Shown here: positions 8,341-18,392 of the stretch, piece by piece
How positions within the stretch are numbered: the first letter of the stretch is position 1
How the letters are laid out: each line of letters opens with the position of its first letter
From: Chitinophaga oryzae
GTDB taxonomy: Bacteria > Bacteroidota > Bacteroidia > Chitinophagales > Chitinophagaceae
Reading direction: 5' to 3'
DNA length: 64,000 nt
Assembly: GCF_012516375.2 (NCBI RefSeq)
Contig: NZ_CP051204.2
Location: forward strand, 3,658,001 to 3,722,000
Notes under the pieces: generated by a model
What the model was told of the DNA's origin: nothing
What the model saw: only the letters and a program-made list of their open reading frames with translations
Databases searched by the model: none
Made by a program: the position numbers and the translations under genes

Positions 8341-10041
8341 TTACAATTCATTTTTTTTCAGGAGCTGCACCGCATGGTCGCAAGCCCTTGCCGTCAGCGC
8401 CATATAGGTCAATGACGGGTTCTGGGTGGCGGAAGAAGTCATACAGCTGCCGTCGGTGATAAACACGTTGGGCACTTCATGCAGCTGGTTCCATTTATTG
8501 AGCACCGATGTTTTGGGATCGTGTCCCATGCGGGCGGTGCCCATTTCGTGCACGCACTCGCCCCCCACATAGTTATAGTCAAACCCGGAGATATTGGTGA
8601 GCCCACTTTTCTCCAGCATTTCTTCGGCGCTGCTGCGCATGTCTTTGCGCATGGCTTTTTCATTGTCTTTGATCTCGAAGCTGATGCGCACCAGCGGCTG
8701 TCCCCATTTATCGGTAGCGGAAGGGTCGAGGGTGACACGGTTGTCGGCATAAGGCAGCATTTCGCCCCAGGCGCCCAGCCACATGACCCATTTGCCGGGA
8801 TTGGTGATGTCTTTTTTAAACTGCTCTCCATAGCCCGGTATCTTGTAGTGGTCCATCCAGGCTTCTCTTTCTGCATAACCCTGGTACCCGAAGCCACGCA
8901 CATAGTCGGTCCGCTGCGTGGCGTCGTTGAGGTTGCGGAAGCGGGGGATATAGATGCCGGCAGGTCTGCGGCCTGCGTAATACTGGTCTTTGAACCCGTT
9001 GTATTCTCCCATGGCGCCCACTTTAAAATGGTGGTCCATGAGGTGGCGGCCTACCAGGTCGTTGTTGTTGCCCAACCCGTTAGGAAAGGCGTCTGACACG
9101 GATTTCAGCAGGATGGCTGCTGAAGCGATGGTCGACGCGTTGAGGAAGATGATCCGGGCATAGTATTCCGTGACGGCTTTGGTTTCGGTGTCCATGATCC
9201 TTACGCCGCTGGCTTTACGCGTATTTTTATCGTAGAGAATTTCGGTGACGATACTGAAGGGGCGGAGCGTCAGGTTACCGGTGGCCATGGCGGCCGGCAG
9301 GGTAGCCCCGTTGCTGCTGAAGTAGCCTCCGAAAGGACAGCCGCGGTGACAGAGGTTGCGGTACTGGCAGGGGCCGCGGTTGTTGTGGCCTTTGGACAGG
9401 TTGGCCACGCGCGCGATCGTGAGCAGGCGGTCGTCGTATTTTTGTTTCAGCTGTTCGCGTATATGTTGTTCGAGGCAGTTGAGCTCCATCGGCGGCAAAA
9501 ACTGTCCGTCGGGCAGATGGGGCAGACCTTCCGCCTGTCCGCTGATACCGGCAAACTGTTCCACGTAATCGTACCACGACGCGATGTCCTGGTAACGGAT
9601 AGGCCAGTCCGGCCCGTGACCGTCTTTTGCATTGGCTTCGAAATCCAGGTCGCTCAGGCGGTAGCATTGCCGTCCCCAGGTGAGGGAGCGTCCGCCTACC
9701 TGGTATCCCCTGATCCAGCTGAAGGGTTTTTCCTGGATGTAGGGGTGTTCTTTGTCACGTACAAAGAAGTGTTTGCTGCTTTCGTCATATGCCCCGCTCT
9801 GAATGGGGTCTTCCTGTTTATCCTGTTCAGGGTTACTGAGGCGGTGTTTAAACTCCCACGGGTGCAGGGTGGCGGTGGTATAATCCTTTACGTGTTCTAC
9901 ATTTCTGCCTCTTTCCAGCAGCAGCGTTTTTAGTCCTTTTTCGCATAGTTCCTTCGCCGCCCAGCCTCCGCTGATGCCGGAGCCGATAACGATCGCGTCG
10001 TAAGTATTGCCGTCAGTTGCTTTGATATTCAGGTTTGCCAC
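8341..10041 (-). CDS. GMC-family FAD-dependent oxidoreductase
   Basis: This 566-residue protein is a glucose-methanol-choline oxidoreductase. The FAD dinucleotide-binding motif GSGISG is at 20-25, and the acidic end of the second strand is LLLERG near 41-46. A Cys cluster (GPCQYRNLCHRGCPFGG) lies around 220-240. The C-terminal GMC domain contains HEMGTARMG and TSSATQNPSLTYMALTARA. The closest family type is the large subunit of gluconate 2-dehydrogenase or sorbose-type dehydrogenases, which often pairs with a small subunit 3. Such a partner gene is not adjacent but lies at 19595 on the same strand. No signal peptide is visible. The exact substrate is unknown. Confidence 0.88.
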   Translation of the reverse strand: MANLNIKATDGNTYDAIVIGSGISGGWAAKELCEKGLKTLLLERGRNVEHVKDYTTATLHPWEFKHRLSNPEQDKQEDPIQSGAYDESSKHFFVRDKEHPYIQEKPFSWIRGYQVGGRSLTWGRQCYRLSDLDFEANAKDGHGPDWPIRYQDIASWYDYVEQFAGISGQAEGLPHLPDGQFLPPMELNCLEQHIREQLKQKYDDRLLTIARVANLSKGHNNRGPCQYRNLCHRGCPFGGYFSSNGATLPAAMATGNLTLRPFSIVTEILYDKNTRKASGVRIMDTETKAVTEYYARIIFLNASTIASAAILLKSVSDAFPNGLGNNNDLVGRHLMDHHFKVGAMGEYNGFKDQYYAGRRPAGIYIPRFRNLNDATQRTDYVRGFGYQGYAEREAWMDHYKIPGYGEQFKKDITNPGKWVMWLGAWGEMLPYADNRVTLDPSATDKWGQPLVRISFEIKDNEKAMRKDMRSSAEEMLEKSGLTNISGFDYNYVGGECVHEMGTARMGHDPKTSVLNKWNQLHEVPNVFITDGSCMTSSATQNPSLTYMALTARACDHAVQLLKKNEL

Positions 10042-10124
10042 GGTTATCTGCTATGTGTTAACAAAAAAATGAATCAGGTATGTAAAAGTCCTATAAAGTA
10101 TGATTTTTTTCGATCAGTCATATT

Positions 10125-10159
10125 GAAAAAAATCCGGCTTTTTACGCCGGATTTTTTTC
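10125..10159 (-). terminator. Terminator after the 2249-residue protein gene
   Basis: A perfect 14-bp stem (10125-10138 with 10146-10159) with a 7-nt loop includes A7 on one side and T7 on the other. It sits 23 nt beyond the stop codon of the leftward gene that ends at 10182. Confidence 0.85.
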
Positions 10160-10181
10160 AAAGTTATTGTTGGTGGATGCG

Positions 10182-13100
10182 CTATTGTTTCACCAGTTTG
10201 ACTGTTTTCACCATTTGGTTGTCCGCCAGTACCTGCAGGAGGTAGACGCCCTGTGGCAGTTCACGTCCGGTGATGTCCATTCTGAACTGATAGGAGCCGG
10301 GGGCTACCAGGCCGAGGTCTTTTACGTTGATGGTGCGTCCGTTGAGGTCCAGCAGTTTCAGTGCCATCCGCATGCTGCCTTTACCGTGCTGGGTGAGCGC
10401 TACGTTCACGAAGCTGGTGAAGGGGCTCGGATATACCTGGGACAGTGTTACGTCGGTTGCTGCGTTACCGGTGGTGGTAGCGCCGGTCGTTGCGCCGGTT
10501 TTTGGCGCCGTTGTCATGGTGCCGGTACCGCCGAGCTGGGCCAGTGTTGCCTCTTTCGGGTAAGCTTTGATCACGAGGGCGTTCAGGTAGCCGTAAGTGT
10601 TATTGGCGGTATAGATCACCAGCTGCATCTGACCGTTCTGGTCGGGTGACAGGTGGTCGAGTGTAACGGTATTGGTGCTGTTATCATAAGCATCCAGCGT
10701 TACTGTTCTGCCGTTCATGCTGTAGGCGGTGATCCTGGTGCCACCGCTGGCGCGGCTTCCGAAGAAGGTGAAGGAGTATTCCTTGGACTGATCGAGGTTG
10801 TCGAACCGCATTTTGGCGGTATCGCCAGGCTCAACGTAGTAGGATTCTGCGATCACCAGGTCGGGGTATACGCCACTGTTGTTGCCGGTTTGGTACCCTG
10901 CCGGGTTGGTGCCGGTAAAGTTGTCTATGATGGTCCAGCTGAAGCTGGTAGCGTTACCGTTGCCGTCTTTCGGGTTGACCATCGTCTGGTTCAGGTATGG
11001 CAGCGCGTTGGTGTTGTTCCATGGCGCCGGCGCCGGGTTGACGGTGTTGAAGTTGATGTTGACGCCGTAGGCGAGTGTACCGCCGGCGGCGATATTGCTG
11101 TAATCAGACTGTTTGGTGGCGGTGATGGCCCGTACTTTATAGAAGTAGAGGCTGTTGGCCGCCAGACCGGTGTTGGTGTAGGTCGTTACGTTGGCTGCGG
11201 TGGTGGTCAGCTTGGTATAAGTACCCTCGCGTTCAGTAGAACGCCATACCTCGAACCCGGTTTCGTTGCTGGACTTGTCGGCCCAGTTGAGCTGGATGCT
11301 GCTGGAGGTTTGGTTGCTGGTCACCAGGTTGGCCGGAGCCAGTGGTATGCCGTTGTCAACATAAGACTGTATTACCATGGCGCCGAGGTAGCCGGCGAAG
11401 GAGCCGGAAGCCTGTTGCAGGGTGAAGTCGATGTTTCCGCTGGCGTCCGCGCTGAGGCCGTTGATCTGTACGGTATTCTGTGTATTGCTGGCAGCATTCA
11501 GGGTGACTGACTGTCCGCCGGCGCTATAGATGGTATTGCGGTTATCGCTGACAGCTTCACGGCTGCCGAAGAATACCAGGTTGTATTTAAGCGTTGCAGA
11601 CAGGCCGCTGATCCTGATGCGTTTTGCCTGACCGCTCTGGTCGTAATAGAAGGTATGCATCACCACGTCCGGGAATACGCCGGTGTTGTTGCCGGTCACT
11701 GCGCCAATATTATTGTCGCCGGTGAGCGCGTCCAGCAGGGTAACGCTGATACCGCTGGCAGTACCGGTTTCATCGGGGATGTTGGAGATGGTGGTGTTGG
11801 CGTTTGCCGGGCTGTTGAAGTTGTTCCATGGCGCCGGTGCGGGTTCTATACGGTTATAGTTCACGTATACGGACGTCATGTTTTTATCGGTGACCTGTAC
11901 CTTGAAGGTACGGCTGCTTTGGGCGCCTTTATCATCTTTAGCATTGATCACGATGCTGAATGTGCCGATGTTGGTGCTGGTGGGCGCCAGTCTCAGCGTA
12001 GCGGTACCGTTGCCGGTATTCTGCAGGGTGGCGAAGGAAGGCATGCCGGTTGCAGTAATGGTGATCACGTCTGCCGGATCATCGGTAGCGCGAATGTTCA
12101 CGTTCACGATGGCATCTGTCTTCATGGCCACGTTGCCGATGCTGTCGATAGCAGGCGGCATGTTGGGCAGGTTGATGCTGACGGTATCGGAAGGATTGCC
12201 GCCATTGGCGTTGATGGCACGTACCACGTAATAATAGGTGTGATTACCGGATACATTCGGGTCTGTATAGGCGGTATCGTTCACATTGGCCACTGGGCTC
12301 AGCAGCTGATAAGGGCCGCTTTGCGCATTGGCGCGGTATACTTCATAACCTGTTTCATTATAGGCCCTGTCTGTCCAGTTCAGTCTCACGCCGGCGGGCA
12401 GGCTGCGGGCGGTAAGATTGCCGGGTTTGGCCGGCGGTTTACCGTTGTCGTAGTTGGCCTGTATCACCATCGTGTTGAGGTAAGCGTAGGCGGAACCATT
12501 GAGTGCAGTAAGATCCACTGTAATGGTGCTGTCACTGTTGGCCCTGATACCGCTGGCGGTAACAGTAGTGCCGGTATTGCTGGAAGCATTGAGACTTACA
12601 GTAGTACCGTTGACGGTATAGCCAGCCACACGCGGATCTGTTACGCCGGCACGGCTTCCGAAGAAGGTGAAGGAGTAAGTGTAGGCAGTATCCATTCCGC
12701 TCAGCTTGAGGGTTTGTTTATCTGCCATGGTGAACCATGCGCTAACCATCGCGGCATCAGGATAGATACCGGAGTTGTTGTTGGTGGTATAGCCGAAGTT
12801 GTTGGTATTGGCGCCGCCGTTCACGGTTTGCCAGTTGGTCATCACCTTCATGGAGATACCGGTATTGCGTCCGGTCTGGTCCAGCAGGTTGGCGAACACA
12901 TCGTTCAGCGCCGGTTGCGCTTTATTGGTGTTGTTCCATGGTGCGGGCGCTTTGTAGGTGCCGTCGTTGAAGTTGACATATACGCTGTAGTTCGGGTTTA
13001 CAGCAGTCACGCTGATGGTAAATGTTTTAGTGTCTGATCCGCCGTTGCCGTCAGATACGGTCACGGTAACAGGGTAGTTGCCGTTGTCGCCGTAGCCCGG

Positions 13101-16100
13101 GGCCAATGCGATGGTGGCGCTGCCGCCGTTGGTAGTGAGTGTGGCGAAAGCGGGCAGGTTGGTCACATCCCAGGTAAGCGCATCGGTGGTATTGGCATCG
13201 GTAGCCGTAATGGTAACGGTGTTAGTGCCTTTTTCCGCGAGGGCCACATTGGAGATGTTGCTCAACACCGGTGGGTAGTTGTTGTCTACCACCAGGTTGA
13301 ATGACCGGGTAACGTTGCCGCCGTGTCCATCGGCCACGGTTACCTGTATGTTGTTATAGGTACCTACGTCACTGATGGATGGGGTGAAGGTAATATTGCC
13401 AGTACCGTTGCCGGCGACCGCCAGTGCGCCGAAGGCCGGCAGATTGGCGGTGGTGATGGTCAGTGCATCGCCATCGGCATCGGTAGCGCTAATGGGCACA
13501 TTCAGCTGACCGTCGAAACGCATTTTCTTGTCGGTCAGCGCTGCGAAGACAGGTACAGAGTTGAGGGTGGTCGCAGTGGCCTCATTTGAGAATCCACTGA
13601 TGCCGCCTTCGTTTTTCGCTTTTATCTTGTAATAGAACGATGTGTTGGCAGTGAGCGCAGTGTCGCTGTAGACTGCATATGCGCTGTCGCTGCGGCCGAT
13701 GGTGGTCAGCAACACATAATTGTTGTTGTTATTGACGGAGCGGTAGATGTCAAAGCCGGTTTCAGCAGCGGAGTTGTCGTTCCACTTCAGTTTAATGACA
13801 TTAGGTGATACAGCGGTAGCGTTCAGGCCGGACGGTGCTGTGGGCACCGGCGGTAATGCCAGTGTAGTAGCTTTGATATCATTGTCTTCAAACGCGCTGG
13901 CAGGGATCTCCTGTTTAGCGATGCCTGGTCCGGACCAGCGGGCGTGCAGTTCCTGTCCGCCGCTGCCCTGGAAGTAGGTCACATAGAACTGGTGTTTGCC
14001 GGCCGAAAGTGTTTTCGGCACAGACGCGCGTTCGGTAGTGCTTTGTACGTAGTTGTTATTGACCAGCATGTAGGTGGTGCCGAAACCGTCAATATACAAG
14101 CGGCTGCCATCGTCGGAGGCGGTATAGAAAGTATACAGGCCTGTGGTAGGGATATTGATGTAGCCGGAGTATTTGATGGCATAGTTGGCATCACGGTTAC
14201 GCATGTCCAGCGTTACTGCGGAGGTAATGCCTGATTTTACGGGTGTTTCAGTAAAGGCAGGCAGCGTAGTGTAGCTGGCGGCTTCGTAGTAGTCGTATTT
14301 CAGGCCGCTGATGTCAGAAAGGCTGGAACCGGCATTACCGTTGCGGTTGATGGCCCGTACCTGGTAGTAATAGGTGGTTTCCGGTGCAAGCAGGCTATCC
14401 GTATAGGCGGTAGCGTTAGCAGCGGTTGTTGCTACGATGTCGAACGGACCTACCTGGCTTTCGGAACGATATATTTCAAACCCGGTTTCATTGGTGCTGT
14501 TGTCGGTCCAGGTTACTTTGATCTTATTGAAAGATAAGGCGGTCGCTTTTACGTTGGTCGTTGGTGCCGGGGTGCTGCCAATAGTCATGGTATCAATAAA
14601 GGCAGATGCGGGGATGACCGTTCTGCTGTTGATATTGGCTGCGGTACTGGTCCAGTATATCTGCATGCTGGCGCCGCCACCCTGCTGGAAGTAGCTGATG
14701 GTGATAGGGTAGGAGCCTTTGGTCAGGTTAATGGTGCCGCTGGCATACTGGGAACCGTGCAGGCCATCATTATTGACCAGCGCTGTAGCGGTTGGGCTAT
14801 AGGTGCCGATATACAGCTTGCTGCCGTCATCGGAGTTGGTTTCGAACTTATAGCTGCCGGTAGCAGGGATATTGATGTAGCCTTGCCAGAGGATCGCGTA
14901 GTTGACATCCTGGGTTCTTACGGAAAGGTCCACAGTGGCGGAGTTGCCTGTCTTAACGGGCGTCAGTGTATTAAAGTTCGGCAGCGTGCTGAAGGTGCCG
15001 GTATAATACTGGTAGTTCAATCCTTTGGACAGGGTGGCTGCACTTACCTGGTTGCTGGCATTGGACACGTTGCCGGTGATATCACGGGCTTTTACGGTGA
15101 AGGCATATACTGTTCTGGCAGTCAGTCCGCCTACGAGGAAGGTGTTCTGATCGCTGTTAACGGTATAAGACTTGGCGCCATTGATATAGATGTCGTATTT
15201 GTCAACGCCTACATCGTCTGTGGACTGTGTCCAGGAAAGCGCCACAGAGCTGCGGGTGGTACCGGTAACGGTAAGATTGGTGGGAGCGGTAGGAGGCTGG
15301 CTGTCTACCATGGTGGTAGCGTTTACCTCGCTGCTCACCGGGGCGGCGCCGTTGTTGTTAACAGGCCGGATGATATAATAGTACTTCGTGTTCGGCACTA
15401 AGTTATTATCGGTATAGGTCAGCACGTCGGCATCCACTTTAGCGACCAGTGCATAACCTGTGCCGGGGGTAATGGTGCGGTATACTTCAAAAGCTGTTTC
15501 GTTGTAAGCCGGGTTCGTTTTATTGCTCCAGTTCAGGGTGATCTGTGTTCTGGAGACGGCGGCTGCCTGGAGGGCAAAAATAGCATCCGGGCCATTGGCG
15601 CCGTTGGCGGCTACTACGTGGAACGGATCTGAGAAGTCGCTGGAACAGCCGTATTGCTCTGTTACTTTCACCAGGTAATCACCGGCTTGTTTTGCCGCAT
15701 AGGTATTGTTGGTACCGAGGGTAGTATTGTCGGTTGATTTTTTCCAGAGATAGCTGGCGTAACCGGCAGGTACCTGCAGCACTACGCTGTCTTTACCTTC
15801 CGGGGTCGGAATCACGTTGCTCATCAGGCCCGCGGTTTGGATGGCAGGGCTCACCGTGGCGGTCTTGATCTTGATCACCACAGGGGTGTGCGACCAGTCT
15901 GACCAGCTGGTGCCGTTGTATACCCTGGCGTCATAGGTACCGATGGCTGTCACATTCAGGGTATTGGAGGTAGCGCCGGGGATAACAGTACCATCCTTAC
16001 GCCACTCATAGTTATTGAAACCGGCGGTAAGACCAAGCGTTACGTTAATGGGGTCATTCACGCAAAACTCCGTCCTGCCAAAGAGCGGCCAGGGATTGGA

Positions 16101-16931
16101 TTTATAAAGCGCATTAATAAAGTCGAAGTAGCCCGGTGACTGCCACGCATTGTACCATACACCATGTCCCATGCCATCGAAGATCTTCAGCTTGATATTA
16201 GCGCCGGCGGCGATGGCCTGATTGTAGACAGATTGTGTTACGGATGGTGGTGGATTGTTGTCAACACCTCCCTGGAACCACCAGATGGGGGTGTATTTCC
16301 AGCTGTTGATGGTATTGGCGAGGTCGCTGGTAGCGGCGCTGATTGGTGTAGATCCGGCTACCAGTTTAGGATTGCGCTGGATAAAGTCCCAAGTGGCAGT
16401 ACCGCCGCCGGAAAGACCATGTACGAAAATACGGTATGGGTCAACGTGCAATTGGGGGATGAAATATTTGTTCAGCAGGTCCACGATGTAATCATAGTAG
16501 CTGGGACCAAAGTATCCGGAAAGATTCTGGGGATAAAACAGGAAGGCGTTGGTGGTGCCGTTGTCTACTGCGTTCATGAACAATTCTCCACCATGATACA
16601 AAGAGTATTCGTTATCATAGATGGTGCCTTTTTCACCAAGTCCATGGAAGAAAATGATGATAGGATAAGTTTTGGTGGAATCATAGTTTTTCGGCCACTT
16701 CAGGCGAAACTGCATCCCGTTGTAAATGTACGCCTTGTAGGACGTGGTATTGAAACTCACCCGTTTGGTCCTCACCCATTTGCCTACCTGGTTCCAGGCT
16801 GGCTGTGTGGGCGGGGCGGAGGAGTTATAGTCCACCACGGGATCATTGGGGTTGAGGACGCCGGTTTGCGCCATCAGGAACTGCGTGCTTATCAGCATGA
16901 ACAGTGTGACCAGAGAGTAGATTTTTCTCAT
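10182..16931 (-). CDS. Giant T9SS-secreted esterase/PA14/fibronectin III protein
   Basis: At 2249 residues this is the largest protein in the window. The order is: signal peptide (1-21); an alpha/beta-hydrolase or PHB-depolymerase-like esterase domain with HGLSGGG at 171-177 (nucleophile near Ser174); an Ig-like region; fibronectin III modules; PA14 carbohydrate-binding-type domains at about 634-785 and 876-1020; cadherin-like modules near 1120-1310 and 1590-1685; three copies of a roughly 180-residue unnamed module (about 1314-1495, 1684-1860 and 1954-2130), each with APAPWNN near its start and FFGSR in the middle; a Thr/Gly/Ala linker; and a C-terminal T9SS type A sorting domain (YPSPF, then GVYLLQV). 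It should be cell-surface or secreted. An extracellular polysaccharide deacetylase or ester hydrolase role is inferred. It is probably a single-gene unit. Confidence 0.85.
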   Translation of the reverse strand: MRKIYSLVTLFMLISTQFLMAQTGVLNPNDPVVDYNSSAPPTQPAWNQVGKWVRTKRVSFNTTSYKAYIYNGMQFRLKWPKNYDSTKTYPIIIFFHGLGEKGTIYDNEYSLYHGGELFMNAVDNGTTNAFLFYPQNLSGYFGPSYYDYIVDLLNKYFIPQLHVDPYRIFVHGLSGGGTATWDFIQRNPKLVAGSTPISAATSDLANTINSWKYTPIWWFQGGVDNNPPPSVTQSVYNQAIAAGANIKLKIFDGMGHGVWYNAWQSPGYFDFINALYKSNPWPLFGRTEFCVNDPINVTLGLTAGFNNYEWRKDGTVIPGATSNTLNVTAIGTYDARVYNGTSWSDWSHTPVVIKIKTATVSPAIQTAGLMSNVIPTPEGKDSVVLQVPAGYASYLWKKSTDNTTLGTNNTYAAKQAGDYLVKVTEQYGCSSDFSDPFHVVAANGANGPDAIFALQAAAVSRTQITLNWSNKTNPAYNETAFEVYRTITPGTGYALVAKVDADVLTYTDNNLVPNTKYYYIIRPVNNNGAAPVSSEVNATTMVDSQPPTAPTNLTVTGTTRSSVALSWTQSTDDVGVDKYDIYINGAKSYTVNSDQNTFLVGGLTARTVYAFTVKARDITGNVSNASNQVSAATLSKGLNYQYYTGTFSTLPNFNTLTPVKTGNSATVDLSVRTQDVNYAILWQGYINIPATGSYKFETNSDDGSKLYIGTYSPTATALVNNDGLHGSQYASGTINLTKGSYPITISYFQQGGGASMQIYWTSTAANINSRTVIPASAFIDTMTIGSTPAPTTNVKATALSFNKIKVTWTDNSTNETGFEIYRSESQVGPFDIVATTAANATAYTDSLLAPETTYYYQVRAINRNGNAGSSLSDISGLKYDYYEAASYTTLPAFTETPVKSGITSAVTLDMRNRDANYAIKYSGYINIPTTGLYTFYTASDDGSRLYIDGFGTTYMLVNNNYVQSTTERASVPKTLSAGKHQFYVTYFQGSGGQELHARWSGPGIAKQEIPASAFEDNDIKATTLALPPVPTAPSGLNATAVSPNVIKLKWNDNSAAETGFDIYRSVNNNNNYVLLTTIGRSDSAYAVYSDTALTANTSFYYKIKAKNEGGISGFSNEATATTLNSVPVFAALTDKKMRFDGQLNVPISATDADGDALTITTANLPAFGALAVAGNGTGNITFTPSISDVGTYNNIQVTVADGHGGNVTRSFNLVVDNNYPPVLSNISNVALAEKGTNTVTITATDANTTDALTWDVTNLPAFATLTTNGGSATIALAPGYGDNGNYPVTVTVSDGNGGSDTKTFTISVTAVNPNYSVYVNFNDGTYKAPAPWNNTNKAQPALNDVFANLLDQTGRNTGISMKVMTNWQTVNGGANTNNFGYTTNNNSGIYPDAAMVSAWFTMADKQTLKLSGMDTAYTYSFTFFGSRAGVTDPRVAGYTVNGTTVSLNASSNTGTTVTASGIRANSDSTITVDLTALNGSAYAYLNTMVIQANYDNGKPPAKPGNLTARSLPAGVRLNWTDRAYNETGYEVYRANAQSGPYQLLSPVANVNDTAYTDPNVSGNHTYYYVVRAINANGGNPSDTVSINLPNMPPAIDSIGNVAMKTDAIVNVNIRATDDPADVITITATGMPSFATLQNTGNGTATLRLAPTSTNIGTFSIVINAKDDKGAQSSRTFKVQVTDKNMTSVYVNYNRIEPAPAPWNNFNSPANANTTISNIPDETGTASGISVTLLDALTGDNNIGAVTGNNTGVFPDVVMHTFYYDQSGQAKRIRISGLSATLKYNLVFFGSREAVSDNRNTIYSAGGQSVTLNAASNTQNTVQINGLSADASGNIDFTLQQASGSFAGYLGAMVIQSYVDNGIPLAPANLVTSNQTSSSIQLNWADKSSNETGFEVWRSTEREGTYTKLTTTAANVTTYTNTGLAANSLYFYKVRAITATKQSDYSNIAAGGTLAYGVNINFNTVNPAPAPWNNTNALPYLNQTMVNPKDGNGNATSFSWTIIDNFTGTNPAGYQTGNNSGVYPDLVIAESYYVEPGDTAKMRFDNLDQSKEYSFTFFGSRASGGTRITAYSMNGRTVTLDAYDNSTNTVTLDHLSPDQNGQMQLVIYTANNTYGYLNALVIKAYPKEATLAQLGGTGTMTTAPKTGATTGATTTGNAATDVTLSQVYPSPFTSFVNVALTQHGKGSMRMALKLLDLNGRTINVKDLGLVAPGSYQFRMDITGRELPQGVYLLQVLADNQMVKTVKLVKQ

Positions 16932-17326
16932 ATATACCCATTAAGTATTAGGAACGTTAGATGGTTATGCGCATCCGGAAACGGATATGCATAATGTTGG
17001 TTGGTCGCAGGGGAATGGTCAAAAAAATTAACGGAGTAATTACAAGGCAACTGCTGGTTTAAGTGTTGCGACAGTAAATAAACCTTTATGGTTTCTGCAG
17101 AGGAGATGGCAAATTATGGTAAAAAAGCCTGGGCATTCACACATTGACATAAGAACCGAGTAGCTCATCCCAGTAGATGTTTCATTACGCCGCAAATTAA
17201 AAAATAATGCGCACTTGATAGTGAATAAGTTCGTGAATACCATAAAAGACCCGGTGAAAAGCAGAAAATCGGCCTTGAATGAAAACCCCGAAAAATGCTG
17301 AAATATTCCAGAATAAAATAATTTAA
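16932..17326. other. 395-bp gap before the giant secreted protein gene
   Basis: The gap holds the upstream region of the leftward 2249-residue gene and the 3' end of the leftward acyltransferase operon. A hairpin at 16965-16994 has 13-nt arms with one wobble and one mismatch around a GAAA loop, about 34 nt before the start codon, so it may lie in the 5' leader. I see no gene and no clear TAnnTTTG promoter. Confidence 0.4.
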
Positions 17327-18376
17327 CTAATAACCTACTATATACCTGCTGTATTTGCCCAATATTCGTTTGATAACCTTGAGCGTAACAACAGATGCCA
17401 CCATGATAAAGACATAACTCAGCGTCCAGGTCAGCAGGTTGCCCGGTATTTCCTGGTGATACAGTTTGAGGCTTACACCCCGGAGAAACAGTACAAAAAA
17501 GTAGTGAATGTAATAGATACCGAAGCTTAATACGGCAATGGTCCCGATCCATTGGGGGACCCTGGTATCAAAGCGGTATAGCCAATAGAGGAAAAAGATG
17601 CAGAACAGTATTTTCTGAAGAAAGTCCGCCCGATCATACAACCATGCAGGGGAGAAATAGGTGATGACCATGAAAACAAACGGCAACAGGGTAATGAGCG
17701 TACGGTGGCTGTCGGCAAATGCAAGCACCTTGTCCCGGTAACGGCCTGTAAACATGCCGGCTACGTATACGGAAAGAAAGTGAACGGCCATCACCAGCGT
17801 ATCACTGAGCACGCTTCTTTGCCATATCAGCGATATGGCCATCAATGGTATCAACAGGTAGTATAACCGCGGATGTTTATCAATCTGAAGTAACAGGGGA
17901 GAGATCAGGTAATAGAGCGTGATGACCGGGATGAACCATAGCTGCTGGAGGTGCGCCCCATGCAGGAGGTAATAACCGGCTTGCTCCCATCGGGGCCAGG
18001 AGAGAAAATCCGGATGTTCATCGGTGGTAAAGCCTGGTACATCCGCACTATACACCCGGTATAATATCAGGGGAACGGACAGAACAAGATACGGGCATAT
18101 CACATACTGGAATTTCCGCTTGAGGTAATCCCGGTATTCAAATTTATGACCGAGATGCTGAAAAAGAAACCCGGAGATAAACATGAAAAAAATAGTGGAG
18201 TTCTGGAAAAGGAGGACCAGGATTTTATGTACTGTCGAATGCTCCGGCCATTGCACCAGCACATGTGCCGCTACAATATACATCATGGCAATCCCTCTGA
18301 AATTATGGACATAGCCGATGAATTTCGCAGGCGGTTTGCCAGGTGTAGTCGTATGGCTGATAGCGGGTGTTTCCAT
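17327..18376 (-). CDS. Acyltransferase family 3 membrane protein (EPS locus)
   Basis: This 349-residue protein is an Acyl_transf_3 (OafA/NolL-like) membrane acyltransferase. It opens with FIGYVHNFRGIAMMYIVAAHVL, which has the Arg and the late His (position about 38) used by this family, and then shows about ten hydrophobic segments. Such proteins move acetyl or related groups onto sugars at the membrane. It is the last gene of the leftward EPS arm, 16 nt after the GT2 gene. It most likely decorates the exopolysaccharide. A second acyltransferase lies at 23291. Confidence 0.88.
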   Translation of the reverse strand: METPAISHTTTPGKPPAKFIGYVHNFRGIAMMYIVAAHVLVQWPEHSTVHKILVLLFQNSTIFFMFISGFLFQHLGHKFEYRDYLKRKFQYVICPYLVLSVPLILYRVYSADVPGFTTDEHPDFLSWPRWEQAGYYLLHGAHLQQLWFIPVITLYYLISPLLLQIDKHPRLYYLLIPLMAISLIWQRSVLSDTLVMAVHFLSVYVAGMFTGRYRDKVLAFADSHRTLITLLPFVFMVITYFSPAWLYDRADFLQKILFCIFFLYWLYRFDTRVPQWIGTIAVLSFGIYYIHYFFVLFLRGVSLKLYHQEIPGNLLTWTLSYVFIMVASVVTLKVIKRILGKYSRYIVGY

Positions 18377-18392
18377 ATATCTTTTCAGGTGT

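Noticed and set aside
10653..13037. Long plus-strand frames (up to 460 codons) opposite the giant protein gene
   Set aside because: They read as Gly/Val/His-rich shadows of the repetitive Fn3 and cadherin-like coding sequence.
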